Notes under the pieces: model-generated
Seen by the model: only the letters and a program-made list of their open reading frames with translations
Database searches by the model: none
What the model was told of the DNA's origin: nothing
Translations under genes and position numbers: made by a program
NCBI GenBank assembly: GCA_013399855.1
Contig: VXAY01002045.1
Span: forward strand, 124,001 to 188,000
From: Oxyruncus cristatus
Lineage: Eukaryota; Chordata; Aves; Passeriformes; Cotingidae
Direction: 5' to 3'
DNA: 64,000 nt
In this document: positions 51,791-64,000 of the stretch, piece by piece
How positions within the stretch are numbered: the first letter of the stretch is position 1
Layout of the letters: every line of letters begins with the position of its first letter

Positions 51791-54700
51791 AAGTATGTTT
51801 TGCTGAGATTGGGACAGCTACTTTCAAAAACAAATAGGACTGAAACAGGACTTTCCTTTGTCAAAATCATCTCAGTGATGATCTCAGAGGTATGCTAAGA
51901 AGGGCTGGGACCAGAAATAGGACTGCATCTGTAATGAGGTGAGACAATACACTACACCTGAGAATTTTTGACCCTGGGAGGTAGTTTCAATCGACAACAG
52001 AATTTCACAGACTTATTTTCCTACACAACCTTTTCCAGTTTCCGAGAGAAATCATTCTCTTTAGTAATGCCTTTTTTTTTTTTTTGTGAAATGGAACTGA
52101 ACAAACTTGAGTGATAGACCATTCGAGATGAGCATTTTTCATTTCTACTGCTCTATCAGATTACACTAAGAACGTTGACCTTATTAAGAGTTAGATTAAC
52201 AGCCCACTTCAGAAAGATCTACATATTCACCTGAGTGTTAAACCAAATGCTTGAAAGACATATTAAATCAAATAAAGATTGATGGCTTGCTGTTTCTATC
52301 CTACCAGTCAGTCAAGCATTGCTTACCTCAGCATCTACATGAAACAGAGAAGACTGACACGCATGACTACTCTCTCTCCAAAACACACCTATCTTTACAT
52401 AGATACCTTTGTTGCCATCTTTTTATTCTCTGCTTACACAAATCTAGCACAATGATGCTAGAGCTCCAAGGCACTGCCACAGAGAAAAAAACAAACCACA
52501 TACTGATAGCCATACAAATGGTCTTAAACACATATCAGGATTTTACTAACATCCATTAACTGATTTTTAGAAATCCTGGCATTTCTTTCCAGATCAGGCT
52601 GTGGCAATGTGTGTTGTGCATCATCTAACTACAAACCAAAAGTAAACCTAGGCTTGAATTCAGTCCTTCCTACTGAAGGACTTGACAGAGGTTAAAACCC
52701 TCAGATCTGACCCATTATTTGCCCTTAGGAATCAAGTTTGAAAGAAGAGCCAGGACCTGAGAGGCAGAACCTCAGAACTTTTCAAGGACAATCTGGATTT
52801 ATTTTTGATAGAATGCTCAGTCACAACCCACTTAGACATGTGAGATCCCCCAGAAATCCCTTCCCACCATGCCATCTGGCCTGCAACTTCATGAACGTGA
52901 AAGGAGCCCAGAGAACTGCTCTTCCGCCTCTGTAGGCCCCTGGTGAACCAGGAGCAATGACTTGGAGTAGGATTTACCAAGACAGAGGTGTTGATTCAAT
53001 AGCATCACTATTGCTTTGCACCCACCTGCCATATCTCATCTTAAAGAAGGCATGAGGGTCTTTATATAAATGCTGTGCTTAACAAGCCTCTTCCAGGCCC
53101 CAGCAATGGTCTGTGTGCACTCCAAACCTCTGGGACATGTGTGACAATTAGACTTCATGTGTGCCTCTAAATTCAGCTAAATTAGTCCATGTTTTCCATG
53201 GCTAAAAGCATATACATGAACAAGCCCCAGAGGAGAAGGAGCAGCAACTTCTTATGTAGCAGTCAGTTGAGTCTGAGACCTTGATCATGGACAAAAGAGG
53301 TCACAAGCTCTTTCTCCCATGCAGCACCTCACAAATGAAGTCCAGCTGCCTTGAGGCAACTGCAATTAAACAGTACTCTCGGGAGGAGCAGACTTCCTCT
53401 GACAAACTATTTCTGTGTTCCTATATATTATGTTCTTATCCATGAATAAATGCAGCAGGCTTAACTCTGTTACTCTGTGTTTGCTTTAATAACTAGCATG
53501 AAGCCTGTATTTATTACCCAAATCCTGTCTCTAAATCTCACTACTAGATAAAGCAGTAATGACACAGCTGCTTTGCTCAGATTGCCACACAGCTCTTCTT
53601 TCTTTCATGAAGGAAAAAACCCACCTCTGCCATGCCCCAACAGACCTGCTGCAATTCTGACATCTGACGCTGTTGCCAGAAACATCTTGGGTTGTCCTGA
53701 GTTGCCATCCTTCCTGGGAAATCAACACAAAGGTTACAGTGACTTCCCAAAGCCAATGCACATAGTGCATGTCTATATTTACTCGAAGACTGGAAAAGAC
53801 TGTAGTTATCCCCCCAAGAATGGCAGAGCAGCATCTGGAGTATCGCTGAGAGACACTCTGAGTAACAGAAAGCAGTCTCAGTGTACATATGTGAGGGTCT
53901 CATTAAGGGAGCTGCTCAGGTTGCATATGCTCCGAGTGTCTTAAGTAGGGTAGAGTCTGGTAATCACCCCAGAATAAGTCCAAGACTTCCTTTGCTGGGA
54001 AACTCCTTGGCTCAGGGAGTGATGCTTTCCCAGCAATGCTCCTGTGCTTCCTTCCAAACCCTAGAAGAGCAGTGCCATCTATAAACAAGAGATGTTTTGC
54101 TCGAAGAAAGATGTAGGAAAGTTGTTGAGACGAGTAAAGAAAGCTCGGAAAGCAAAAAATACATTAAAAGGGAGAGCAGCCAGGAGGTTTTCAACATGTA
54201 CCAGTTCAAGCGGCTTTCAAAGCAACTAAAAATTGTCCTCTCCTGGCTCTAGTGAGATCAGCAGAGATTGGTTCCCAGCTGCTCACCAGATTTCTTCTAC
54301 TTCCTCAACAAGGAGAGCAGTCTGAGGGAAGGTTAAAATCTACTTCAGACAACAACCATCCCGTTATGTCAGACCAGGGGACCCAGTCAGTCCTAGCAGG
54401 AACACACATGCTGGAGCAGCAGAGCCATCCCAGCACTCAGCCACCCTCACCCACAGATGGCTGTAGCAGCACCAGAGGGTGAACACCACACAGGGAGCTG
54501 GGCCAGGAGATCCAGTCCACTGTCATGGCTGGCCCAGGGACTTGGTGAGACAAGATGCTCTCCCTGGGCCAGGAGATCCAGTTTGCTATCCTGGCTGGAC
54601 CACAGACAGCATCTCACCAGGTTCCCAGTGCTGTGCTCAGTCACAGTCACCTCCACTGAACTTCACTCTCCACTCAACCCCATCTCTTACCCTCTCCAAT

Positions 54701-55842
54701 CCACCAGCATAAGAGCTCATGTAATCAGTCCCTAAACCTCGTTTAATCAAGTGATCTGGATTAGCTTTAAAAAAAATATATTCTCTCTTAGTTTGGTTTT
54801 TTCCCCCTCTAACCCAGCTAATTGACAATCCAAGCTGCTAGACAATCATACTTGACACAAGATGGGACAGCTGGGCACATCTGGGAGGAGAACAGAGATG
54901 CAAAAGGAGTCCAATAACAATAGGAAGCATGTCAGCCCCCCACAGAGAAAGTCTCAGGGCCACAGGGGTCCCAGATGCAACACTCCAAAGCAGTTGTTTT
55001 GGAAGCTGTTAATTAAACACAGCTTATTTTGGCTTTCAATGATTTACACAGATTTAAAGCCAGACTGGATTAAAGCAGTTACTTTGCAAAAGCTGTGCCA
55101 TCCGTGTTGCTGAGTTTAATTACAAGCAACACCAAAGAAGCTCTTTTCCACTATCAGTCTCCTCATCAGTGTTACTTTGGGTAAGACTAATGAAAAACAA
55201 CTGCTTTATGAGACAGAGCTTTTGTGGAGATTTTCAGACCAAATACCTGGATGCTTCCTGTAAGCCCAGCTTGGTACCAATTAAAAAACTGGGCAGTGTG
55301 ACCTAGAGACTGCAAGCAAATGTCATTGCCTGCTGTGAACTCCTGGGCAGCAGCTCCGTGTGCTAAAATTAGAGGAGCAAGAATCTTTGTTTTTGAACAT
55401 GCCAGATTATCAGTTTTTAAGTAAATGTTCAGATGTCTTAACCTAGTTCATGCTACATCAGAAAAACTTAGCAATTTTTGTATAGGGTGCTCTGACAAAA
55501 CATGGCACATGCCGAACTTTCTAGATAAGGTATTTTGTTGGGTAAGTGATGAAAACAATTTTTAAGAATTGGGACCAGCATGTTGAAAACTTTACTGAAA
55601 TCAGGTCACACTGTATGGACAGAAACTTGCAGTTGCATTCTCACAGTAACTTCTACCTGTTTTGTGCCAAGAACACAACAGTCTGAGACAACAAAAAGAC
55701 AATTTCCCCCCTAAGAACACCTCAAAATCCAATAGGACAATGTGTTCTGGAGACCTTTGGGGTGTTCAGCTTTGTGCATTGATATAGTCACTACAGTTCA
55801 CAAAAAATAAACTGAAGCACTTGAAAGGGAATAGAAAAGCTT
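51791..55842. other. Unique non-coding DNA, no gene recognised
   Basis: No gene or transposon is recognised. A run of about 16 T lies at 52071-52086. The imperfect 66-bp duplication at 54498-54625 is listed separately. Open frames reach 123 codons (53573-53944, plus) but overlap a 108-codon minus frame and show no motif. A 10-base CR1-like word near 51878 is too short to count. Confidence 0.6.
54498..54625. repeat. Imperfect 66-bp tandem duplication
   Basis: The 19-mer CTGGGCCAGGAGATCCAGT occurs at 54498-54516 and 54564-54582, and the similarity continues ('catggctggcccagg' against 'cctggctggaccaca'), giving two units of period 66. The end of unit 1 (GGTGAGACAAGATGCT, 54544-54559) and the end of unit 2 (AGCATCTCACC, near 54608-54618) are inverted relative to each other apart from a 5-base insert. 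Confidence 0.85.
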
Positions 55843-55944
55843 TGATGGTTTAATGGTGAACATGGTGGTAGTGATGGGTTGACAGTTGGACTTGATGACC
55901 TTAAAGGTCTTTTCCAACCTTAACAATTCTGTGATTTTGTGATC
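55843..55944 (+). mobile_element. CR1 LINE, 3' end remnant
   Basis: About 100 bases of the CR1 3' UTR in plus orientation: 'gatggtttaatggtgaaca', then 'gttggacttgatgaccttaa' and 'aggtcttttccaacct' near 55904-55920, and a degraded tail 'aattctgtgattttgtgat'. The coding part is absent. Confidence 0.9.
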
Positions 55945-58791
55945 TCTTGGATCTTGCATCAGCCCAGATCAAATCTTTAAACCAGGAGTCATTGTACAGC
56001 AAATCCCTGCAGGCTATGAAGACATCCAGCTTCTGCTCTGAGCTCCTGTGATCCTGCAGGAGAGCTACCAGCTGCCTTCAGCAATGTGTCCATGGATGTT
56101 ACACATCACATCTAACGTGCAATACTCTTTAGAATTTAATGGAGAACTAGTTTTTCTTCAAGATCATCTAGAAACCACATGCAAAGGACAAAATTGCCTC
56201 AGAATCTAGATAATGTAATTTATTTTCACCATTACTTTTGTCCCTATTGAATCCAGCCAGACTTTTTGACGGAGGATATAAAATCCTGGAGTTCATTCAC
56301 TCAGCTAACATCCTCCTACCTGTGAGTCTTTCTCTCACACTGCAAAGTCATCTGCAAAGGGCATAATTCCCTAACACATGCTTTCATATCCGTGTGACAG
56401 TCCATGGACAGTTACACAAAAAGACATGGGGACCATTTATAGGCTTCATCCTACCAAATGACTGATTGTTGTGTTGCAAGCAAAATTCAGTCAAGAGAGC
56501 CTTCAAAATCAGCCTTTGTGCTTGTTAGCATCCAGCACAGGGCAGCTGGTTTGGCTGCCTATTGACTGAGAAATCGACAGACAATCACTGCATCCAGCCA
56601 AGGAAACGTCCAAGGAGTACAGTTCAGGAACAGGGGAGATATCCAAATAAAATCAGCCTGAAGGGGCTTGATCTTCAAGACAATTACAAGTTTCCAAGTT
56701 TGCCAACAAAACTTCAGCATTACCCTTATAAGAAATCTTTCACCCATGACATTTTGTTTGCCTGCCTCTAACAATAAGCAACTTAACCATTACTTCTGCA
56801 GCTCTCTCAGCTTCAGACTCTGCAGATCAGAATCTGGCTTCTACAACTGTGTCTAAGTAAGTAGCTCCTGAACCAAATCATCTATACCAAAATTTTCAGG
56901 GGAGGCCTCAGAAGTAACTAAAGAAACTCATGGACTTATGCATATTCATAATATTATGTAGTCAGCACAGTCTAACAATCAGCACTAAATGACGGCAGTG
57001 ATTTCAAGTGGGACCAGAGTCTGTTCACAGCATCAGATACAGAGGCACCACCAAGAAAACAGCCTTGATACTGGCCACTTTGGAGTGCTGCATTTTAGCC
57101 AGCAAATGGAAAGCTTCCTTGGCACCTGAAAGAGACAATCAGAGGAGGAGAAGTAATCAGACTAAACAAACACTGTCCAACTACTGCAACTAATACATTA
57201 TAGCTTCACTTTGGACTGATGCTGCATGGCTACTTTCTTTAGAAAATAAAAGGATTCACCTATTTACAAAGCCTTGCAGCTTCCAAGTAGTTAAGCAATC
57301 ATCACTGTTTTTATCTTCTGTGAGGGGGAACTGAGGAACAATTCCCAGTCACAGGGCGACTGGATAAGCAATGACATACACGAGTCTCAAATCCATGTCC
57401 ACAGGAGAAAGTTTATCCTCCTCTACCTTCAGCCCTACCAAACAAAACCAAATAAAACTCATCTGCTCATAGTTGTCTACACATATTTAGTGATAAAATT
57501 TCTCCATGAACAGTATTTCAAGCACTTTTCCTCCCCATCTGATTCACTGTTTTATCCAGTGTGATGTACAGGGGAGGTTGCTTCCTCATTTTTTGTTCAC
57601 TTCCTTCTTATAATTAACTACATTAGCTTTTCACAGCAGTGTGAGAAACACCTTATTCCCTGTTAAAATTGTCAGTAGTTTCAACAACAAAAAATAACTA
57701 TATCCTGCTGGAGTCATACCATCTCTAGGGAGATGATCTGGATAAAACATCTTTCTCTGATACCCTCTCTTACAGCTTAACTTTTGGGGAGGGGTCAAAG
57801 ATAGAAGATGAAAATACACAGCATCTTTTTCACCTTCCATCCATCAAAAAAAAAAGGGAAAAGGACAGAAAGAATACAACCAACAGACACAAAGTACTTC
57901 TCTGCAGGTCGATAGCGGGTAAAACAATCTGCAAAGAGTCCCTGACCTCAACTGAACAACCTCTGAAATGATGCATGATCCTAAGATATGCTGTTTGACC
58001 AGGCACATCGTTGAGAGCACAACCAACCCCCCAAAAAAGGCATCACTAGCATCCACAACCAGAACTGGATTTGAACTCAGAGACAAGGAACTAGACTTTA
58101 TCGATCTTTTTGTCTGGAATTCAATGGCACAGTGGGGAGGCCAGGAACCTGAATTCATGGGCTGACTTTAAACTCTTCTCAGGTTATTTCCAGGCATTGT
58201 CCCTTACAGAAAGCCAACCTACTACTTTTAATTTGGTCTCTGGCTCTGCAGCTTCCTTTAGAAAACTTCACATGAGTGATTAACTGGTAAATATAGAATT
58301 AAATTTGAATCATTACTGTTCCAATTATTGAAATAACCTGAGTTTTTTTAGAATTTTATTCTTTTACTCATGCTCATTAATGGTATCTAAATGTCAAGCA
58401 AAAAGCATCTTTGTGCATGTGCATTCATCCTACTGTCCAAATTTATTCACCAAGCAAAGGTCAAGAATTTGCCGAATTAAAAATGCAATTGTTTAGAGCA
58501 ACTTAGTACAACTTAGTGAAAGCTGCACTCAATTTGTTCAGCCCAGCATCCTGGAAGTTCCCACGGAAAAATATTGTGCCAGATGTATTAAGTGCAAATT
58601 GCATTATAAATTCATTTATAATTAAAACTGCCTTTTCTGTGCCTCCTGCCAGACCCCACATTCTGCTGAACAGACACATCATTCTAGCCCTTGCTGTTTC
58701 TGTATCTGTTTTAATCTTTAAAACAGTTCAGTCTCACCACACCCCTGGGAAATGCACATGCTCAAGAAACTGAGGCAGGAGTTAAGCAACG
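55945..58791. other. Unique non-coding DNA, no gene recognised
   Basis: No gene or known repeat. A 22-base word at 56633-56654 recurs exactly at 60421-60442 (see findings). Open frames stay at or below 104 codons. A short A-run lies at 57847. Confidence 0.6.
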
Positions 58792-59022
58792 TTTCATAAA
58801 GTGGCCTGGGTTGGAAGGGACTTCAAGGATCACCCAGTTCCAACCCCCCTGCCGTGAGCAGGAACACCCTTCCCCAGACCAAGTTGCTCAGAGCCTCATC
58901 CACCCCAGTCTTGAACATTTCCAGGGATGGGGCATCCACGACTTCTTTGGGCAATCTGTTCCAGTGCCTCACCATCCTCACAGCAAAGGATTTCTTCCTT
59001 CCTAATGTCTAATCTAACTCTG
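58792..59022 (-). mobile_element. CR1 LINE, 3' end fragment
   Basis: A clear minus-orientation CR1 tail: 'tggcctgggttggaaggg' near 58802, 'agttccaacccccctgcc' near 58836, 'gttgctcagagcctcatcc' near 58884, 'ccagggatggggcatccac' near 58921, 'ctgttccagtgcctcacca' near 58957 and 'aatctaactctg' at 59011-59022. The truncation point is at about 59022, inside the region encoding the last residues of the polymerase. The terminal tail is degraded to 'ttcataaa'. Confidence 0.95.
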
Positions 59023-60644
59023 AAACAATGGGAGCAGGAGCACAGGATCTGCCACCTCTCCATCCACTTTGTCTCTCCCCCTCTCCAAGACTGAGCTAAG
59101 CATGCTGGCCTTGAAAGCAAACATGGCCAGCCTGGACTCTTGTTCAAAGACTCCTCTTATCTTGTTCCATTGCTGATAATAGGAGACACCAAGGATTTGG
59201 TCCCCTCTGCTAAATGCCTGGAGGCACCAAAGAAGGAGCCACCAAAGACACCTAGCTCCTTGCACGGTGCCCATATCTTCATGTGCTTCTGAGGCCGTCC
59301 CCTCCTGCAGGAGACATATGTACCTGTCTTAGTGATCTCCCCAGGACGGTGAGGCCCCAGTCACAGTTTCATCTCTGAACCCCCTCAGAATCTTGTCTGC
59401 CCCCCCTCACCTTGCCAGCTCGGGACCCGCAGTCCCTCAGCAAACCCCGTTCACCGCACAGGCTGGACACTGGCACGTGAGCCAGGCAGCCCACAGCCCC
59501 TGCCCTTCTCTGCCCCCTCAGGCTTATGTGGCAAACAGCTCATCGTGGGCTGTGGTAACCCAAATCATGGCATCAGTGCACATCAAACACTCGGTAAAAC
59601 TTAAAGAGCACGTTCCAAGGGAGAGGAGCAGGGAAGCATGGTATGTGTTTAAAGGACCGTGCCACTGGGAAGAGATCTCTGATGCTAAGCTCATCTCCAT
59701 AGTGATACAGGCAATTCCTACCACAGAAACTCAAGCACAGACCCAGAAGTCCACAAAGCAGGTACTTCTCCCTGTGATGTGATTCACAGCACCAGGTTGG
59801 CCCATCTATGCTGAGCAGCCCTCTGCTTATCTCCCCCTCTAGAGCAGTATTAATGACACATGCTCTGTGGGACAGTGCTGGTCCCAGCACCACTACCTCA
59901 GAGTAGCACCCTGGCTGCAATCCTGCCAGGCCAGGATGCAGGCATAAGCTTTCCTTGTGGATTTCCAGTTTAGAGCAAGGTTATGGTACCCTTGGTTAAA
60001 ATGGCAATAGGATTTCAACTTAATTGCCCAATATTACAACACAGCTCTTCTGAGAGGCTGCAGAAGGAAACTGGCACCATTCTGATGGAATATTCCACGT
60101 GGCTAACAGCAATTTCATGCAGCCTCAGAGAAGACAGGTAGTTATCTAGATCTGTTGAAAGGTAAGAGCGACACGCTAAGTGTTATTCTTTCCTTACATG
60201 AAGTATAATCATATATTTTCAGGCTATATAACTTATATTTTTAGACGAGAAGAAAGCGAAACAAGAAAAAAATTAACGTCTAACTGAAAACAAATTGGAT
60301 GCAATTCAAAAGGACAGTGGAAAAACACAGGATGAGAAGGAGGTGGTAAAGCAGCAAGTTAATACAAAAGGATCAGGGCATCACCACAAATCACAAGTCA
60401 ACAGTGCCCTGCAAGCACTGGGGGAGATATCCAAATAAAATCCGTGCATCCATACCACGTGCACATCCATACTACGCAGAATAAACAAACATCCTACAAC
60501 AGCTGGGATGCTTGGAGGTAAGTATCACCCAGGAATCAACAGCTCTAAGATCTCAACAGGAAACTGAAGTGTAGCCTTGGACACGTGTTTCAGACACGTA
60601 CCCACTGAGGAGACACTCAGGAGACCAACAGGTATCACCAGTGA
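59023..60644. other. Unassigned sequence, no gene recognised
   Basis: The first 750 bases (to about 59780) are GC- and C-rich on the plus strand and stay open in several frames (129 codons at 59393-59782, plus; 115 on minus at 59573-59920), with no known motif. This may be an unrecognised old repeat adjoining the CR1, or unique DNA. The rest is AT-richer with nothing recognised. Confidence 0.5.
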
Positions 60645-60930
60645 ACATGAACATACGGCCTTAGAGGAAAGGTTGGACTAACTGGTGGTGAGGCAGGTAA
60701 GGGGGCAGAAGTCTGAGGAGAGACTTAATAGTTCCGTTTAAAGACATAAAGAGTAGCTAGCAAGCAGAGAAGATTAGTTGTCCTCTGGCAGAATAACCAA
60801 AAGGTTTAAATCAGAAGGACACTTAGGGTACACAAGAAGAAGGATTTTTTAACTGTAAGGATAGTAAAGATCTGGAGCAGGTTAACGGGGAGTAAGGTGT
60901 AAAGCCTTTGATTGGTGCACGTAAGTAAAG
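60645..60930 (+). mobile_element. Older, diverged CR1 LINE fragment
   Basis: The similarity is to older CR1 types. 'ctgaggagagacttaatag' near 60713 is the equivalent of L-R-G-D-L-I, followed by 'ggtttaaatcagaaggac' near 60802 and 'ttttttaactgtaagga' with 'gtaaagatctggagcaggtt' near 60846-60882 (the F-F-T-..-V-..-H-W-N-x-L region). No frame survives and the 3' UTR end is not recognisable, so this insertion is considerably older than the copies at 40.9 and 45.1 kb. Confidence 0.7.
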
Positions 60931-63900
60931 ATGAGGTCATTCAAGCAGAGGCCCCCCTGCCCTGGGACAAGAGATGGTCTCTGACTTCTGCAGGTGAACA
61001 AACCCATGCCTGTTTTGAACCACTCTCTGGAGTATCTAAAGACAGAGCAGCTCTCATCATGCTCAGAAATGTACTCAGGCTCACATGAGGATGAGATTTG
61101 CCCTGCTGACCGGAATTAAGAGGCACACAGTTGGGAAAAACGTCCAAGGGAGCTGGAAGAGATATTCCTCTTGCCTGTTGGGCTGCAGGTTGGTAAGGAG
61201 AGCCACTGGCTGGCTTCTCACCAGGAGTGACCAAACCAACATGACCTCACTAGCACACTAACTTACTTATTAACTGGGAAGAAATTAAACCACCTGAAAA
61301 AGAAACTTGAGCAGAAAGAAGCCAACAGCACCAAAGGGGAAGCTCAGGTTTGCTAAGTGCGTTCATGGTAGCACATGAAGCTTTTTGCTGTAGATATTCC
61401 AGAGGGTGGGCAGCAGGCAGTCTCCATGGGAGGCCACAGCTACTTGTGCTATGTTTGGTCCACAAACCCTTTTTACTCACTGGACACACACAAAAAAAAT
61501 CTCAAATATCTAACAGCTCCTGTCAATATTAATTCTCTCCCAAGTGGCTTGCTATTCACAGTAGGATAACTAAAGCAACACTCATTACTTTAATTAGTGA
61601 AGGAGACAAAAAAAATACAACCAGAGCTTGTGAAACAGTCACTGTTACTTTATTTGAAATGCCTACCACAACCTATATCAAAAACACCTAACCTCTGCCC
61701 ATAAATTTTCTAAGTACTCTTCTGCACATGCTGTCTACACAGCACAGTATTTTCCCTACTGAGGAGAGTTGCACCAAAGCAGAAAATGCACTTCTAAAAT
61801 TTCTCAGGACAGATATATCTAGAAAGACATTTTACAACTGGTACTATGAATCCCAATGCTACATTAAAGCAAGTGATACAGGTGCACTGTCTCCAAAGAG
61901 ACCAAAATCCAGAAAGCCAACCAGTTTCTTCAGCACTCTACTGTAGTGGTAGTTTATGCCCAGACTACAATTCCAAATCAAGGGTTAGCACAGAGAAAAT
62001 TGGGGTTTCTGGGCTTTTTCTTTACAATCAGTCATTCAACATCTCCTTGACAGTAATGAAAATTGGCCACATGCTTAACCTCTTTCCTGGATGAGTCTAG
62101 CTCCAAAAAGGAAAGCAGGAGGCAGATGTGGTGGATTGCACCCCTGGAGCACATCTGCCTGCACAAGGTTCTGCCGCAGCAGTGAAAGACCCAATTACGC
62201 TCGTCATTTTCTAATTAGGAAGTGACATGTGATTTACAAGCCTTAGTGCAATGTGGTATTTGTACAGTGAGGACTGACATTTCCAAACAGCATTAGGGTA
62301 ACTTTTTCTTCCCTCGTGCAGCCACTCCCCTCCTCAGCCATTTAAGCAAGTCGTTCAGACAAAGAGCAAAAGTCCTTTGTCTGGGTTTTAATCCAAACTA
62401 GTGGGGTCCTGTATGTGTTCTTTTCATTCTTTCTTTCATCTTTTTCTGGCCTCTTTTTCTGTAATAAAGGTATAGTTTCTTCCCTGCAGTCAGCACTGAC
62501 AACTGTGACTGTACCTATCTGAATTCCAGCATACATAATCAGGCTCTGAGTTTTTCTTGAAAGACAGTTCACAAAGTCTGGAAGAGGAGAATTGCTCACA
62601 CACCAGGCCAGCCATGTCAGAGACCTCGCCTGCATGAAGGGCTGTGGGTGGCATGGACCCAGCATCCACCGTCAGCACTGTGATCCTGCAGCCTACTCCT
62701 CAGACACATCCACCACTCACTGCAGGTCAGAGCCACATCCAACATCTGAGGTCCCAGAGTGTTGGGGTGGTAAAGATGTACAGTGTGGGAGCAAAAAACC
62801 TCCCAGAGAAGTTGTGTGGAAGGAGCTCAGCACACAAAGCTTCATGGATCTGAAAGGAAGGAAATTTTGCTCATGACTCCTGCTCCTTCAGGAACCACCT
62901 CACTTCAGTTACAGAGCTTACAGGTAAGTATCTGACCACCTGGTATGTTCCCCAACGACACCTTCAATTAGAGAGGCACCTGCTCTCCCCAGATCTGAAA
63001 AAATCTTTAATTTAAGTCAGCATCAACCATGGAAAGGCCAGGAAGGTCACAGCATCTTTAGAAACTCATGGTCCCAATACCCAACCAGGCTCTGGGGGAT
63101 CCAGAGCCCCATGGTCTCATCCCAGCTCAGAGGTCTGTGCGGTGCACTTTCAGCACTGGTGGAGTGTACTCTGAAAGCAGCCCAGAGCATGCTGAACTAA
63201 AGCTATGGAATGACAACTGTCTGTTTTGGATATAGCTGTGGCCTGCCACTTCATATAGAGGTGTTACTGCAAAGGTAAATTCCCTTCATGCAGACAAGGC
63301 CTAAGCATAAGGTAGACTCTCCAGAAGAAGCATCTGCTCACTGGTACACACAGGCACAAGGGTTTCAAGAAGGACAGTGAGAAAGAATAATAGAAGCCAC
63401 CAAAAACACAGGTAGAAACCTAACTACAGAGAACAGCATGGTCTCAAAAACAAGAGGACTGAAAGATTAATACTATCCTTGCCTGCTGGGTGGAATACAG
63501 CAGGAAAAAGGCCAGCATACAGTGTTTTAGACTTAGAGGCATGAGTCAAAGCATGACTTTTGATTGATAGTAGAAACATGTTTCCATCAGCAGGCACAAG
63601 TGGATACAGCCAGCCAAGGAATGAAGACACATTCTAGCTGCACCACACCATTACATAGAAAAACTCATTGTCTGAACAGACTAGCAAGAGCTTGGCCACC
63701 AGTTTCATTTAGAAGGCAGTCATTTCCTTTGGCACACTACCTCCATGTGAAGAGGTAAGAATGATGTGTGAACACAAACTATGCTGTCCTTGATCATGTG
63801 TAAGCTGAGCAACTTCCCAGATCATCACAAAGTCTCAATGAATTTAACAAGCCCTGGAGCATTATGTAGGGAAGTGAGCACCCAAAGAGAAAATACCCAA

Positions 63901-64000
63901 CAATCTACCCACTGGAAGGAAAAGAAATCATTAAGAGGTAGCTGCTAAAATTGGAATTGCACTGCTTGAAACCATACTTCAACATAGCCATCTGTTGTGG
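60931..64000. other. Unique non-coding DNA to window end
   Basis: No gene or transposon is recognised. An exon-like segment with a good acceptor and donor lies at 62892-62923 (see findings). Open frames reach 107 codons (62342-62665, minus) without motifs. The window ends in unique sequence. Confidence 0.6.

Noticed and set aside
51868..51893. CR1-like word 'gatgatctcagaggt'
   Set aside because: Only about 15 bases match and the following 'cctttccaacc' block is missing, so chance is sufficient.
1..64000. CRISPR array, operon, phage or defence system
   Set aside because: The sequence is avian nuclear DNA with CR1 and ERVL elements. There are no regularly spaced direct repeats of CRISPR type and no dense gene arrangement.

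Overview
The window looks like ordinary non-coding nuclear DNA from a bird. The evidence is a set of CR1 (chicken repeat 1) LINE fragments, most with the CR1 3' end (a 'cctttccaacc' block, then 'attctatg'-like tails), and two solo LTRs of the ERVL class that is abundant in avian genomes. About 4 kb of 64 kb (roughly 6-7%) is recognisable transposon, which fits the low repeat load of birds. I cannot name the species. The CR1 types suggest a neoavian bird, possibly a passerine, but that is inference. The window could be intergenic or inside a very large intron; the sequence does not decide.

Layout: 1-6885 unique DNA; 6886-7117 CR1 (+); 10473-11049 solo ERVL LTR (+) with a TATA box; 12.0-12.7 kb unassigned sequence with one exon-like open frame; 13064-13903 an 840-base assembly gap flanked by A-runs; 14-20 kb unique DNA with two small minisatellites; 20.0-20.7 kb AT-rich and pyrimidine tracts; 21447-21510 a strong imperfect hairpin; 23813-24597 the longest CR1 (-); 25370-25496 and 36012-36097 CR1 ends; 36449-36470 a perfect 22-bp palindrome; 40890-41357 and 45120-45785 two CR1 copies in the same orientation, the second with an intact C-terminal reverse-transcriptase reading frame; 51207-51790 solo ERVL LTR (-); 54.5 kb a 66-bp duplication; 55843-55944, 58792-59022 and 60645-60930 three more CR1 pieces, the last an older type; then unique DNA to the end.

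I find no host protein-coding gene I can support, and no rRNA, tRNA, CRISPR array or operon. Apart from the CR1 frame at 45.1 kb, the longest open frames (about 140-178 codons) are about what chance gives in 64 kb of such DNA in six frames. They show no family motifs and often overlap open frames on the other strand. There is no gene system here whose parts work together. The points most worth checking are the hairpin at 21.45 kb, the Maf-site-like palindrome at 36.45 kb, the pair of opposed solo LTRs, and two exon-like segments at 12.2 kb and 62.9 kb.
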